DNA of 35,674 nt, taken from DASQPE01 sp041488455. Its GTDB lineage: Bacteria > Gemmatimonadota > Gemmatimonadetes > Gemmatimonadales > GWC2-71-9. Under the pieces are notes generated by a model. That model saw nothing but the letters and a program-made list of their open reading frames with translations, was not told the DNA's origin and made no database searches. Below, piece by piece: positions 22,820 through 30,996 of the stretch. The stretch spans positions 1 through 35,674 of the forward strand of contig JBGPPG010000021.1 of NCBI GenBank assembly GCA_041488455.1, in the 5' to 3' direction. The position numbers and the translations under genes were made by a program. How positions within the stretch are numbered: the stretch's first letter is position 1; each line of letters begins with the position of its first letter.

Positions 22820-24032
22820 ACTCGTACCGCAGGGCCTCGATCGGATCGAGGCTGGCCGCGCGCCGGGCGGGCCAGAGACCAAAGATGATCCCCACGCCCG
22901 CGCTGAAGCCGAACGCGAGCGCGATCGACCCGAGCGAGACCAGTGTGTTCCAGTGCAGCAGGTAGCTCGCCGCCTGGGCGACGCCGGCACCGAGCAGGAT
23001 ACCGAGCGTCCCGCCGAGGGTGCAGAGGACCAGCGCCTCGATGAGGAACTGGAGCAGGATGTTCCGCCGGCTCGCGCCGAGGGCCATGCGGACACCGATC
23101 TCCCGGGTGCGCTCGGTGACCGAGACCAGCATGATGTTCATGATACCGATCCCGCCCACCAGCAGACTCACCGCCGCGATGCCCGCCAGCAGGTACGTGA
23201 AGACCTCGGTCGCCTGCTGCTGGGTGCTGAGGATGTCCTGCTGGTTGCGGATCTGGAAGTCGTTGTCGCCGCCGGGCCGGATCTTGTGCTGGCGCCGGAG
23301 CACGCGCTCGATGTCCACCATGCCGCGCTCGAGCGGGACGCCCGGCATGATCTGCACCGTGATCGAGCGCAGCCGGTCGGTACCGAAGACCCGATAGCGC
23401 GCGGTCTGGAGCGGGATCAGCACCTGCTCGTCCACATTCGCGAACGAGCCCGCCGACCCTTTTTCCGCCAGGACGCCGATCACCTCGAAGCCGAGGCCCG
23501 CGATCTGGATCTCCTGCCCGATGATGGCCGCCTGGTTCACTCCCAGCAGATCCGGCGCGGACGCGCCGACGACGGTGTAGCGCTGCCGCGAGGCGTCGTC
23601 GCCGGCGGAGAACATCCGGCCGTACTTGATGGGCGAGTTCTGCACCGCGGGATACTCGGTCGTGGTGCCGTCGACCGTCACGTTGGCGTTCCGGCTGCCC
23701 AGCTTCACCTGGAGCGACTGCTGCATCTCCGGCACCACGGCCGTGAAGAGGCGACCGTCCCGCTGGAGCGCCTCGGCGTCGTCGAGGGTCAAGCTCACCC
23801 GGTTGGCGCTGGCGACGCCGCCCTGGAAGCTCTGGCCCGGAAAGACCCGCAGGAGATTGGTCCCCAGCGCGTTGATGCTCGCCTCGACGGCCTTCTGCGC
23901 GCCGCTCCCGAGCGCCACCATCGCGATCAGCGCGCCGACGCCGATGATGATGCCGAGCGCCGTGAGCCCCGCCCGAAGCATGTTGGCCCGGATCGACTGG
24001 AGCGCGGAGGCGATCGTCTCGGTAAGCTGCAT
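22818..24032 (-). CDS. MacB-type ABC transporter permease (FtsX-like)
   Basis: The 404-residue protein has the MacB permease layout. One N-terminal membrane segment (ALGIIIGVGALIAMVAL, about 25-45) is followed by a large periplasmic MacB-PCD domain. Three C-terminal segments form the FtsX domain (near 275-400), with VSVTERTREIGVRMALGA and the closing LDPIEALRYE. ATG 24032 starts one base after the adaptor stop; an upstream in-frame start lies inside the adaptor gene. MacB proteins usually carry a fused N-terminal ATPase; this one is permease only, and no ATPase gene lies beside it. It is the last gene of the tolC-adaptor-permease operon and would form a tripartite pump or a mechanotransducer. 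Confidence 0.92.
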   Translation of the reverse strand: MQLTETIASALQSIRANMLRAGLTALGIIIGVGALIAMVALGSGAQKAVEASINALGTNLLRVFPGQSFQGGVASANRVSLTLDDAEALQRDGRLFTAVVPEMQQSLQVKLGSRNANVTVDGTTTEYPAVQNSPIKYGRMFSAGDDASRQRYTVVGASAPDLLGVNQAAIIGQEIQIAGLGFEVIGVLAEKGSAGSFANVDEQVLIPLQTARYRVFGTDRLRSITVQIMPGVPLERGMVDIERVLRRQHKIRPGGDNDFQIRNQQDILSTQQQATEVFTYLLAGIAAVSLLVGGIGIMNIMLVSVTERTREIGVRMALGASRRNILLQFLIEALVLCTLGGTLGILLGAGVAQAASYLLHWNTLVSLGSIALAFGFSAGVGIIFGLWPARRAASLDPIEALRYE

Positions 24033-24033
24033 G

Positions 24034-25422
24034 CTACCTCGGCGCCGCGGCGCCACCGGTCGCGGCGCCCGGCTTCTGCTGCACGCCCGGCAGGCCGCCG
24101 CCGGTCATGTTCGTGATCCGCTGCTTGAACTGCTGCTGCGACTGCACCAGGCTCGCGCTGGGCAGGATGTACACCGAATCGCCGGCCCGAAGGCCGTCGA
24201 GAACCTCGCTGTAGTCCAGGTCGGTGAGCCCGGTCCGCACCCACACCGGAACCGGCTGGTTGTTCCGCTGCACGAAGACGATGTAGCGCCCGCCGGTGAC
24301 ACCTGCGCCGCTGCCGCCGCCGGCGCCGCCGCCGCGGCGTCCGCGGCCTCCTGAGGCCCCCGAGCCCTGGCTCCTCGGCGTCGCGGTCGCGCTGTCGACC
24401 TCGCTGCGGCCGGGTGCCCCGGCACTGTCCGCCCGCCCGTCGGGTGGGCGCTGCTGCTGCTGTTGCTGTTGCAGCGTCGTCTGCACCGCCTGCGCGTCCA
24501 GTCCCAGCACCTGTGCCGCCGATGCGACGTCGCGCATCGTCCGCAGCGCCGCGTTGGCGACGGCCAGGACCCCGGCTCGCTGCCCCACGTGGATCTCCAC
24601 GTCGGCATTCATCCCGGGCCGCAGGAGTCCGTTCCGGTTGTCGATCCGAACCCGCACGGGGAACATGGTGACGTTTTGCTGCACCGTATCCTTCGGCTCG
24701 ATCTTGAGCACCGCGCCGGTGAAGGGGCGGTTGGGAAACGCCTGCACCGTGACCGTCGCCGTCTGGCTCGGCTGGATCTTGCCGATGTCGGTTTCGTCCA
24801 CCGGCGTGGAGACCTGGACCAGGGTGAGGTCCGCCATCTTGAGCAGCGTAGTGCCTCCGCCCACGTTCGACGTAGCAGACGCGATGACCTGCCCCCGGGC
24901 CACGTCGATCTCGATGATCGTGCCCGTGATCGGCGCCCGGACGTTCGCGTCCTCGAGGCTGATCCGCTCGTTGTCCATGACCACTTGCGCCGAGACCAGT
25001 GCCGCCTTGGCGTTGGCGTAGGCCAGGACGTCCTGGTCGTGCTCCTGGACCGTGATCGCCTGGGCCGCGAGCAGGCTGTCCGACCGCCCCTTCTGGACGT
25101 TCGCGTTGTTGAGCTGGACCTTGGCCGCGGCGACATTCGCCTCGGCCTGGGACACGGAGTTCCGTGAAAGGCGGGGGTCGATCTGCATCAGGAGTGCTCC
25201 CTGCTTCACCACCTGTCCGGTCTCCACCTTGATGGCGAGCACCTCGCCCGAGGCGCGGGTCTTCACCTCGACCGTGGTGTCGGCCTGCACCGTGCCCGTC
25301 GCGTGGGCGGAGACGACGATGTCCCGGTTCTCGACCGGAAGGGTCTCGTAGACCGGCGCGGGCGCGGCCTTCTTGCAGGCCCCCATCGCCAGGAGGGCCG
25401 CCGCCGCGAGCGCGGCCCTCAC
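24034..25422 (-). CDS. Periplasmic adaptor lipoprotein of a tripartite efflux system (HlyD/MacA type)
   Basis: The 462-residue protein starts with a lipoprotein signal peptide ending at LLAMGAC (Cys 16). A lipoyl/barrel-sandwich region (VQADTTVEVKTRASGEV onward), a helical hairpin (about 85-150), and the second lipoyl half (APITGTIIEIDVARGQV) follow. The beta-barrel contains the VDETDIGKI segment, typical of MacA-like adaptors. The protein is unusual between about residues 315 and 385: seven consecutive glutamines (24451-24471), then a glycine/arginine/serine-rich low-complexity stretch, before the membrane-proximal domain resumes at RYIVFVQRN. The C-terminus is also Gly/Gln-rich. GTG 25422 overlaps the tolC-like stop as GTGA. 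Confidence 0.92.
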   Translation of the reverse strand: MRAALAAAALLAMGACKKAAPAPVYETLPVENRDIVVSAHATGTVQADTTVEVKTRASGEVLAIKVETGQVVKQGALLMQIDPRLSRNSVSQAEANVAAAKVQLNNANVQKGRSDSLLAAQAITVQEHDQDVLAYANAKAALVSAQVVMDNERISLEDANVRAPITGTIIEIDVARGQVIASATSNVGGGTTLLKMADLTLVQVSTPVDETDIGKIQPSQTATVTVQAFPNRPFTGAVLKIEPKDTVQQNVTMFPVRVRIDNRNGLLRPGMNADVEIHVGQRAGVLAVANAALRTMRDVASAAQVLGLDAQAVQTTLQQQQQQQRPPDGRADSAGAPGRSEVDSATATPRSQGSGASGGRGRRGGGAGGGSGAGVTGGRYIVFVQRNNQPVPVWVRTGLTDLDYSEVLDGLRAGDSVYILPSASLVQSQQQFKQRITNMTGGGLPGVQQKPGAATGGAAAPR

Positions 25423-26720
25423 AGCGGGCGCCCCACGATCGCTTCGAGCTGCGCCTTCGCTCGGAGGTAATCGAAGCGGGCGTTGAGGGCATCCACCCGG
25501 GCCTGGTCGAGCGCGGCCTGCGCCGTGAGCAGATCCACGATGGTGGCGACACCGAGCTGGTAGCGCTCCCGTACGACCCGGAGGTTCTCGTCGCCCGCGG
25601 CCACGCTGGTCTGGGTGATCGCGATGCTGGTCGAAGCCGCGTCGAGCTGGGCGAGATAGGTGGTGATGCCGGCGTCCACCGCCCGCGCGTCGTCCGACGC
25701 GGTGGCGTCCGCCAGGTCCGCGCTGCTTTCCTGCGAGACGATCTCGGCCTCGCGGGCAAAGCCGTTGAACAGATTCCAGCTGAGCCTGAGACTGAGCTGG
25801 CTGTTGTTGCTGAATCCGGTGCCGGTGCCCCGGGTCCCGCTGTACCCGGTCGAGGCACCGAAGGACAGCGTCGGCCAGTACGCGGCGCGGGCGGCGGCTA
25901 CCGCGGCCCGCGCGGCCCGCGCGCTCGCGAGCGCGCTCTGCACCCTCGGTGAGCGCTCGAGTGCCTCGGTGCGGAGCGTCGTTGTATCGGTCATCGGCGG
26001 CTGGTAGAAGCTCGAGTCATCGGCTGCGGCCACTCGGCCGGTGCGGCCGATCAGGCGGGCCAGGCCCGCTTCGGCGGCGGCCAGGTCGCTTTGCGCGGTG
26101 GCCAGATTGAGCTGGGCCGAGCCCAGGTTGACCCGGGAGGTCAGCGTGTCGGCGCGGGTGGCGCTGCCGGCCCGGAGCCTGGCGATGGCCGCGCGCAACT
26201 GCTCCTCCGCTTCGCGGACACTCGCGAGGCGGACGTCCACCAGCTGCGCGCTGGATAGCGCGGAGAAGAACTGGTCGGTCGTCGTGAGGCGCAGCTGGTA
26301 CCGCGCATCCACCAGCCCGGCCTCGGCCGCCCGGGACGAGGCGTTCGCCGCGCGCAGGTTTGCGCGGCGCCGGAACCCGGTGAACAGGTCCCAGCTGGCT
26401 GACAGCGTGGCCCCGGCGCTGCTGGTCCAGTTGGAGCCCACGATCTGGTTCGTAGTGGGATCGACCCGGGCCCCGGCTCCGCTGTAGGATTCGTTCCCGC
26501 TGCCCGAGAGACTGAGCGACGGCAGGTAGGCCCCCTTCGCGCTGCGGACGTTGGCGCCGGACGTGCGGACCTGGCCCTCCGCCTGCACCACGCCCGGTTG
26601 CACCTGCTCGGCCAGCCGCAGGGCCTCGGCGAGTGTCACGCTCGGCCGCTGGGCCCGGGCGGCGGGCGCGAGCAGCACTGCGCTGAGACCCGCCCCGGCC
26701 ATCGCGCTACGAAGCCGCAT
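25419..26720 (-). CDS. TolC-like outer membrane efflux protein
   Basis: The 433-residue protein has a signal peptide (about 1-23, cleavage after AARA) and two tandem OEP repeats, each beginning with a long helix-rich region. The first has VTLAEALRLAEQVQPGV and a YLPSLSLSGSG strand; the second has AARAAYWPTLSFGAS and the WNLFNGF motif. The repeat-end motif GVATIVDLLTAQAALDQARVD is the standard TolC-family signature. It would form the trimeric outer membrane channel for the adaptor and permease encoded next. It is the first gene of the leftward operon, reading away from asnS, with its control region in the 205-base divergent spacer. Confidence 0.94.
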   Translation of the reverse strand: MRLRSAMAGAGLSAVLLAPAARAQRPSVTLAEALRLAEQVQPGVVQAEGQVRTSGANVRSAKGAYLPSLSLSGSGNESYSGAGARVDPTTNQIVGSNWTSSAGATLSASWDLFTGFRRRANLRAANASSRAAEAGLVDARYQLRLTTTDQFFSALSSAQLVDVRLASVREAEEQLRAAIARLRAGSATRADTLTSRVNLGSAQLNLATAQSDLAAAEAGLARLIGRTGRVAAADDSSFYQPPMTDTTTLRTEALERSPRVQSALASARAARAAVAAARAAYWPTLSFGASTGYSGTRGTGTGFSNNSQLSLRLSWNLFNGFAREAEIVSQESSADLADATASDDARAVDAGITTYLAQLDAASTSIAITQTSVAAGDENLRVVRERYQLGVATIVDLLTAQAALDQARVDALNARFDYLRAKAQLEAIVGRPL

Positions 26721-26925
26721 CGGCGGCAGGCTGCCGGGGCGGATGGAGAGGGGCTGTGGTTACGGCCATGGATCGACCTCGAATCAAGCGGTTGAATCGT
26801 AAGGTTACGCCTGGCAACGCTTACGCGCGACCCCGGCACGGCGTTGAAACCGCTGTTTGACGCCTCCCGGGGAACGGCGATAGACTCCACGCCGCCCGTG
26901 CACGCCAACCTCGAGCCCGCACGCC
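26721..26925. promoter_or_regulatory. Divergent control region between the efflux operon and asnS
   Basis: The longest gene-free stretch in the window, 205 bases. It contains a perfect dyad CGTAA-GG-TTACG at 26798-26809 and a second GGTTACG at 26758-26764, which may be operator half-sites for the leftward efflux operon. The right half holds the asnS promoter candidate. No convincing -35/-10 pair for the leftward operon is visible; TTGATT near 26790 on the - strand is the best -35-like element. Confidence 0.4.
26857..26886 (+). promoter_or_regulatory. Candidate sigma-70-type promoter of asnS (TTGACG ... TAGACT)
   Basis: TTGACG (26857-26862, five of six to consensus) and TAGACT (26881-26886, four of six) are separated by 18 bases. 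Transcription would start near 26893, giving a leader of about 33 bases before ATG 26926. This is the best consensus match among the promoter candidates in the window. Confidence 0.55.
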
Positions 26926-28221
26926 ATGCCACCGGTCCGGATTGCCGATTTCCACCAGCACGTAAACGAGCGCGTCACCGTGCAGGGCTGGGTCATGACT
27001 ACCCGGTCCAGCGGGAAGATCGCGTTTCTGGTGCTGCGGGACGGATCCGGGTACCTCCAGTGCGTCGTGTCGAAGAAAGAGGTTCCCGAGGCGGTCTGGC
27101 AAGGCTTCCAGACGCTGGCCCAGGAAACCAGCGTGGCGATCGAGGGCGTCGTCCGCGCCGAGCCGCGGTCGCCGGGAGGATACGAGCTGGGCGTGAGCGA
27201 TCTGCGGGTGCTCGGTCCGTCGGTGGACTTCCCGATCGGGCCGAAGGAGCATGGCACGCAGTTCCTGTTCGAGCACCGCCATCTCTGGCTCCGGAGCCGC
27301 CGCCAGGTCGCCGTCGCCAAGGTGCGCCACGAGGTGGAGCAGGCGATCCGCGACTTCTTCTACGATCGCGGGTTCACCCTGGTGGACACGCCGATTCTCA
27401 CCGGTGCGATCGGCGAGGAGGCGGGGAACCTCTTCGCCACCGACTACTTCGACCTCGGGAAGGCGTATCTCGCCCAGACCGGCCAGCTCTACGTGGAAGC
27501 GGCTGCGGCGGCCCTGGGCAAGGTCTACTGCTTCGGTCCCACGTTCCGGGCGGAGAAATCGAAGACCCGCCGGCACCTCACCGAGTTCTGGATGGTCGAG
27601 CCGGAAGTGGCCTTTGCCGACTCCAGCGAGAACATGCGACTCCAGGAGGAGTTCGTCTCGTATCTCGTGTCGCGCGCGCTGGATCGGCGGAAGGAAGAGC
27701 TGAAAGATCTGGAGCGCGACACGGCGCTGCTCGAGCGGGTGGTGCCGCCGTTCCCCCGCGTCTCATACACCGAAGCCGTCACCAAGGTCAACGCGTCGGG
27801 CTCGAACATGACGTGGGGGAGTGATCTCGGCGGCGACGACGAGACCCTCCTGGCCAAGGAGTACGACCGGCCGGTGTTCGTCTACAACTACCCCAAGCAG
27901 GTCAAGGCGTTCTACATGAAGGAGAACCCGGACGACCCGCGGACGGTGCTGAACGACGACTGCCTGGCGCCCGAGGGCTACGGCGAGATCATCGGCGGCT
28001 CGCAGCGCGAGGACGACCACGACCGGCTGCTCGCGCGGATCCTGGCCCAGGGGCTCGACCCGAAGGCGTACCAGTGGTACCTCGATCTGCGGAAGTACGG
28101 TACGTTCGTCCACTCCGGCTTCGGGCTCGGCGTCGAGCGCACCGTGGCGTGGATCTGCGGCATCCCCCACATCCGGGAGGCGATCGCGTTCCCCCGGCAG
28201 ATTCATCGTCTGTATCCCTGA
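26926..28221 (+). CDS. asnS: Asparaginyl-tRNA synthetase
   Basis: This class IIb synthetase charges tRNA-Asn with asparagine. The 431-residue protein has an N-terminal OB anticodon-binding domain (about 1-115, VTVQGWVMTTRSSGKIAFLVLRDG). The class II core has motif 2 FRAEKSKTRRHLTEFWMVEPE (about 206-226) and motif 3 GFGLGVERTVAWICG (about 400-414). The EFWMVEPE segment is characteristic of asparaginyl rather than aspartyl enzymes. The C-terminus FPRQIHRLYP differs from the usual bacterial FPRTPGRAEF-type ending. ATG 26926 follows a plausible promoter. Presence of AsnRS implies direct charging of Asn-tRNA, though an indirect AspRS/GatCAB route could coexist elsewhere. Confidence 0.94.
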   Translation: MPPVRIADFHQHVNERVTVQGWVMTTRSSGKIAFLVLRDGSGYLQCVVSKKEVPEAVWQGFQTLAQETSVAIEGVVRAEPRSPGGYELGVSDLRVLGPSVDFPIGPKEHGTQFLFEHRHLWLRSRRQVAVAKVRHEVEQAIRDFFYDRGFTLVDTPILTGAIGEEAGNLFATDYFDLGKAYLAQTGQLYVEAAAAALGKVYCFGPTFRAEKSKTRRHLTEFWMVEPEVAFADSSENMRLQEEFVSYLVSRALDRRKEELKDLERDTALLERVVPPFPRVSYTEAVTKVNASGSNMTWGSDLGGDDETLLAKEYDRPVFVYNYPKQVKAFYMKENPDDPRTVLNDDCLAPEGYGEIIGGSQREDDHDRLLARILAQGLDPKAYQWYLDLRKYGTFVHSGFGLGVERTVAWICGIPHIREAIAFPRQIHRLYP

Positions 28222-28226
28222 TCGGG

Positions 28227-28239
28227 GGGCGGCGCGCCC
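28227..28239 (+). terminator. Weak hairpin after asnS
   Basis: GGGCG, loop GCG, CGCCC, followed by ACTTCCTTCT, lies six bases beyond the asnS stop. A TATCGT element at 28265-28270 further on could be the -10 of the kinase gene. Both are weak and included for completeness. Confidence 0.28.
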
Positions 28240-28302
28240 ACTTCCTTCTGAGGCGCGCGGCCCGTATCGTTCGTCCTACTCATCCCCAACAACAGGGCCG
28301 AA

Positions 28303-30996
28303 GTGGCCGACCTGCGCGACCGTCTCGAAGCCGAGCTGCGGGGCCGCTACACGATCGAGCGCGAGCTCGGGCGCGGCGGCATGGCCACGGTCTTGCTCGC
28401 GCGGGACCTCCGGCACGACCGACCCGTCGCGCTCAAGGTCCTGCACCCCGAGCTCGCGGCCACGCTCGGTCCCGAGCGCTTTCTCCGCGAGATCCGGCTC
28501 GCCGCGCGGCTCCAGCATCCCCACATCCTCACAGTCCTCGATTCCGGCGACGCGGCGGGCCAGCTCTGGTTCACCATGCCGTACGTCGAGGGCGAGACGC
28601 TGCGGGACCGCCTGCGCCGTGAGGGTCAGCTCCCCCTGGACGATGCGCTCCGGATCGCGCAGGAAACCGCCGACGCGCTCGACTACGCCCACCAGCACGG
28701 CGTGATCCACCGCGACATCAAGCCGGAGAACATCCTGCTTGCCGGGCGGCACGCACTCGTGGCCGACTTCGGGATCGCGCGGGCGTTGGGGGCCGCCGGG
28801 GCGCCGGGCGCCGGGGCTACGACGCGGGAGCAGCGGCTCACCGAGACCGGCATGAGCGTCGGCACGCCGGCCTACATGAGCCCGGAGCAGGCGAGCGGCG
28901 ATCGCGAGGTGGACGCTCGCAGTGACATCTACTCGCTGGGCTGCGTGCTCTACGAGATGCTGGCGGGCGAGCCGCCGTTCACCGGCCCCACCGCGCAGGC
29001 GATCCTGCTCCGCAAGTTCACCGAGAATCCGCGGCTGCTGCGCGCGATCCGCGATACGGTGCCGGAGCCGATCGAGCAGGCGGTAGCCCGCGCGCTGGCC
29101 CGCTCGCCGGCCGACCGGTTTCCCTCGGCCGCCGACTTCCGCCGCGTGCTGGAGCCCGCGCAGACCGCGTCGGTCGTCGCGACTCCGACAGCGACCCCCA
29201 CGCTCGTGTCGGGCGCCACCGTGGCGCCCGGACGGCGCGGCCTCCGGTACCCGGTGACGTTGGCGCTGCTGGGCGGGTTCGCGATCGGGCTTGGGGTGCT
29301 CTTTGCTTGGCGGCGCGGCCACCAGGCTGAAGCCGAGGCCGTGGCGGCGGGGGCTGCGGGAGCGAAACTGGTCGCGGTGCTGCCCTTCGAGAATCTGGGC
29401 GGCGCGGACGACGAGTACTTCAGCGACGGCATCACCGACGAGATCCGGGGCAAGCTCTCGAGCCTGCCCGGGCTTCAGGTCACGGCGCGGAGCAGCTCGG
29501 CCGAGTACAAGAAGAGCCGCAAGAAGCCGCAGGACGTCGGGCGGGAGCTGGGCGTGGACTACTTGTTGACCGGCACGGTTCGCTGGGAGAAAGGGCAGAG
29601 CGGGGGCAGCCGGGTTCGCGTCAGTCCCGAGCTGATCCAGGTCTCGACCGGCGCCACCAAGTGGCAGCAGCCGTTCGACGCGGCCCTGACCGATGTCTTC
29701 CAGGTCCAGGCCGACATCGCCGGCCGAGTGGCCCAGGCTCTGGACGTGGCCCTCGGCGCCGACGCCCAGCAGCGGCTGGCGGAGCGGCCGACCAGGAACC
29801 TCGCGGCCTACGACGCGTATTTGAAAGGCGAAGCCGCGCTCGCGACCGGGAACAGCCCGGTCACCTTGCGCCAGGCCATGGGGTACCACGAGCAGGCCGT
29901 AGCGCTCGATTCCACCTTCGCCGCCGCGTGGGCCGGTCTGTCGGAGGCGAGCTCGCTCCTGTTCGCCATCGGAACGCCTTCACCCGCCATCGCCGATCGG
30001 GCTCGAACCGCGGCGGAGCGCGCGCTGGCCCTGGCTCCCGACCGTCCGGAAGCCTACACCGCGCTCGGCGACTACTATCGTCGGGTGCCGTCGGCGGCCA
30101 ACCGCGCCATTGAGCACTACGCCAAGGGGATGAAGATCGCTCCGGCCAACGCGGACCTGCTGCGGGGGCTCGGGCTCGCCGAGATGGCGTTGGGCCAGTG
30201 GGATCAGGCAGTCCAGCATTTCCGGCGGGGGCAGAGTCTGGACCCGCGCTCGGGGTCGATCGCGTCGGTGCTGGCGCAGGCGCTGTTCTGGCAGCGGCAA
30301 TATCCTGAGGCGATCTCGGCCTACGATCGAACCATTGAGCTGCGGCCGTCGGATCAGGGGGCGGTGGAGGGGAAGGCGATGGTGTACCTCGCCCAGGGCG
30401 ACCTCGCGCGCGCCCGGGAAGTGCTCAAGACGCCGCCGAAGGACATCGAGCTGACGAGCTTCATCGCCTACGTGAGCACCTTCTGGGATCTGTACTGGGC
30501 CATCGATCCCGACCAGCAGGCGCTCCTGCGCCGACTCACGCCTCGCCCGTTCGACGACGACGTCGGGGCCTGGGGACTCGCGCTCGCCGGCGCCTGGGAG
30601 GTCGCGGGAGATCTCAAGCGGGCGCGGGCGTACGCCGACTCGGCGCGGGTGGCGTTGGAACAGCAGCTCAAAGCCGCTCCGGAGGATGCCCAGCGCCACG
30701 TGCTTCTTGGCGTGACGCTGGCCTACCTAGGGCGCCGAGCCGACGCCCTTCGCGAGGGCGAGTATGGCGTTTCGCTGCTGCCGGTCTCGAAGGACGGGCA
30801 GAGCGGGCCATACATGCAGCACCAGCTTGCCCGGATCTACATCCTGCTCGGTGAGCCGGAGAAGGCGCTCGACCAGCTCGAGCCGCTGCTCAAGATCCCG
30901 TACTATCTCTCGCCCGGATGGCTCAGGATCGATCCGACGTTCGCGCCGCTCAGGGGGAATCCGAGGTTTGAGAAGCTGGTGAGAGGTGAGAAGTGA
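28303..30996 (+). CDS. Transmembrane Hanks-type Ser/Thr protein kinase with TolB-like and TPR regions
   Basis: The 897-residue protein starts with a complete kinase domain (about 14-285): glycine loop LGRGGMATV (22-30), Lys 45 in VALKVL, HRDIKPEN with catalytic Asp 138, DFG with Asp 155, and the GTPAYMSPEQ activation segment. A threonine/proline-rich linker and one membrane segment (about 316-338) follow. A TolB-N/FlgO-like domain comes next (about 355-490, KLVAVLPFENLGG and LLTGTVRWEKG), then at least six TPR-type helical pairs to the end. The topology is cytoplasmic kinase with extracytoplasmic TPR region. GTG 28303 gives the standard N-terminus. The tail V-R-G-E-K and stop come from heptad repeat site G. 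Substrates are unknown. Confidence 0.93.
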   Translation: MADLRDRLEAELRGRYTIERELGRGGMATVLLARDLRHDRPVALKVLHPELAATLGPERFLREIRLAARLQHPHILTVLDSGDAAGQLWFTMPYVEGETLRDRLRREGQLPLDDALRIAQETADALDYAHQHGVIHRDIKPENILLAGRHALVADFGIARALGAAGAPGAGATTREQRLTETGMSVGTPAYMSPEQASGDREVDARSDIYSLGCVLYEMLAGEPPFTGPTAQAILLRKFTENPRLLRAIRDTVPEPIEQAVARALARSPADRFPSAADFRRVLEPAQTASVVATPTATPTLVSGATVAPGRRGLRYPVTLALLGGFAIGLGVLFAWRRGHQAEAEAVAAGAAGAKLVAVLPFENLGGADDEYFSDGITDEIRGKLSSLPGLQVTARSSSAEYKKSRKKPQDVGRELGVDYLLTGTVRWEKGQSGGSRVRVSPELIQVSTGATKWQQPFDAALTDVFQVQADIAGRVAQALDVALGADAQQRLAERPTRNLAAYDAYLKGEAALATGNSPVTLRQAMGYHEQAVALDSTFAAAWAGLSEASSLLFAIGTPSPAIADRARTAAERALALAPDRPEAYTALGDYYRRVPSAANRAIEHYAKGMKIAPANADLLRGLGLAEMALGQWDQAVQHFRRGQSLDPRSGSIASVLAQALFWQRQYPEAISAYDRTIELRPSDQGAVEGKAMVYLAQGDLARAREVLKTPPKDIELTSFIAYVSTFWDLYWAIDPDQQALLRRLTPRPFDDDVGAWGLALAGAWEVAGDLKRARAYADSARVALEQQLKAAPEDAQRHVLLGVTLAYLGRRADALREGEYGVSLLPVSKDGQSGPYMQHQLARIYILLGEPEKALDQLEPLLKIPYYLSPGWLRIDPTFAPLRGNPRFEKLVRGEK

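Noticed and set aside
26844..27824. 326-codon + strand frame overlapping asnS
   Set aside because: It runs out of frame with asnS, is Arg/Gly-rich without motifs, and asnS carries complete class II motifs.
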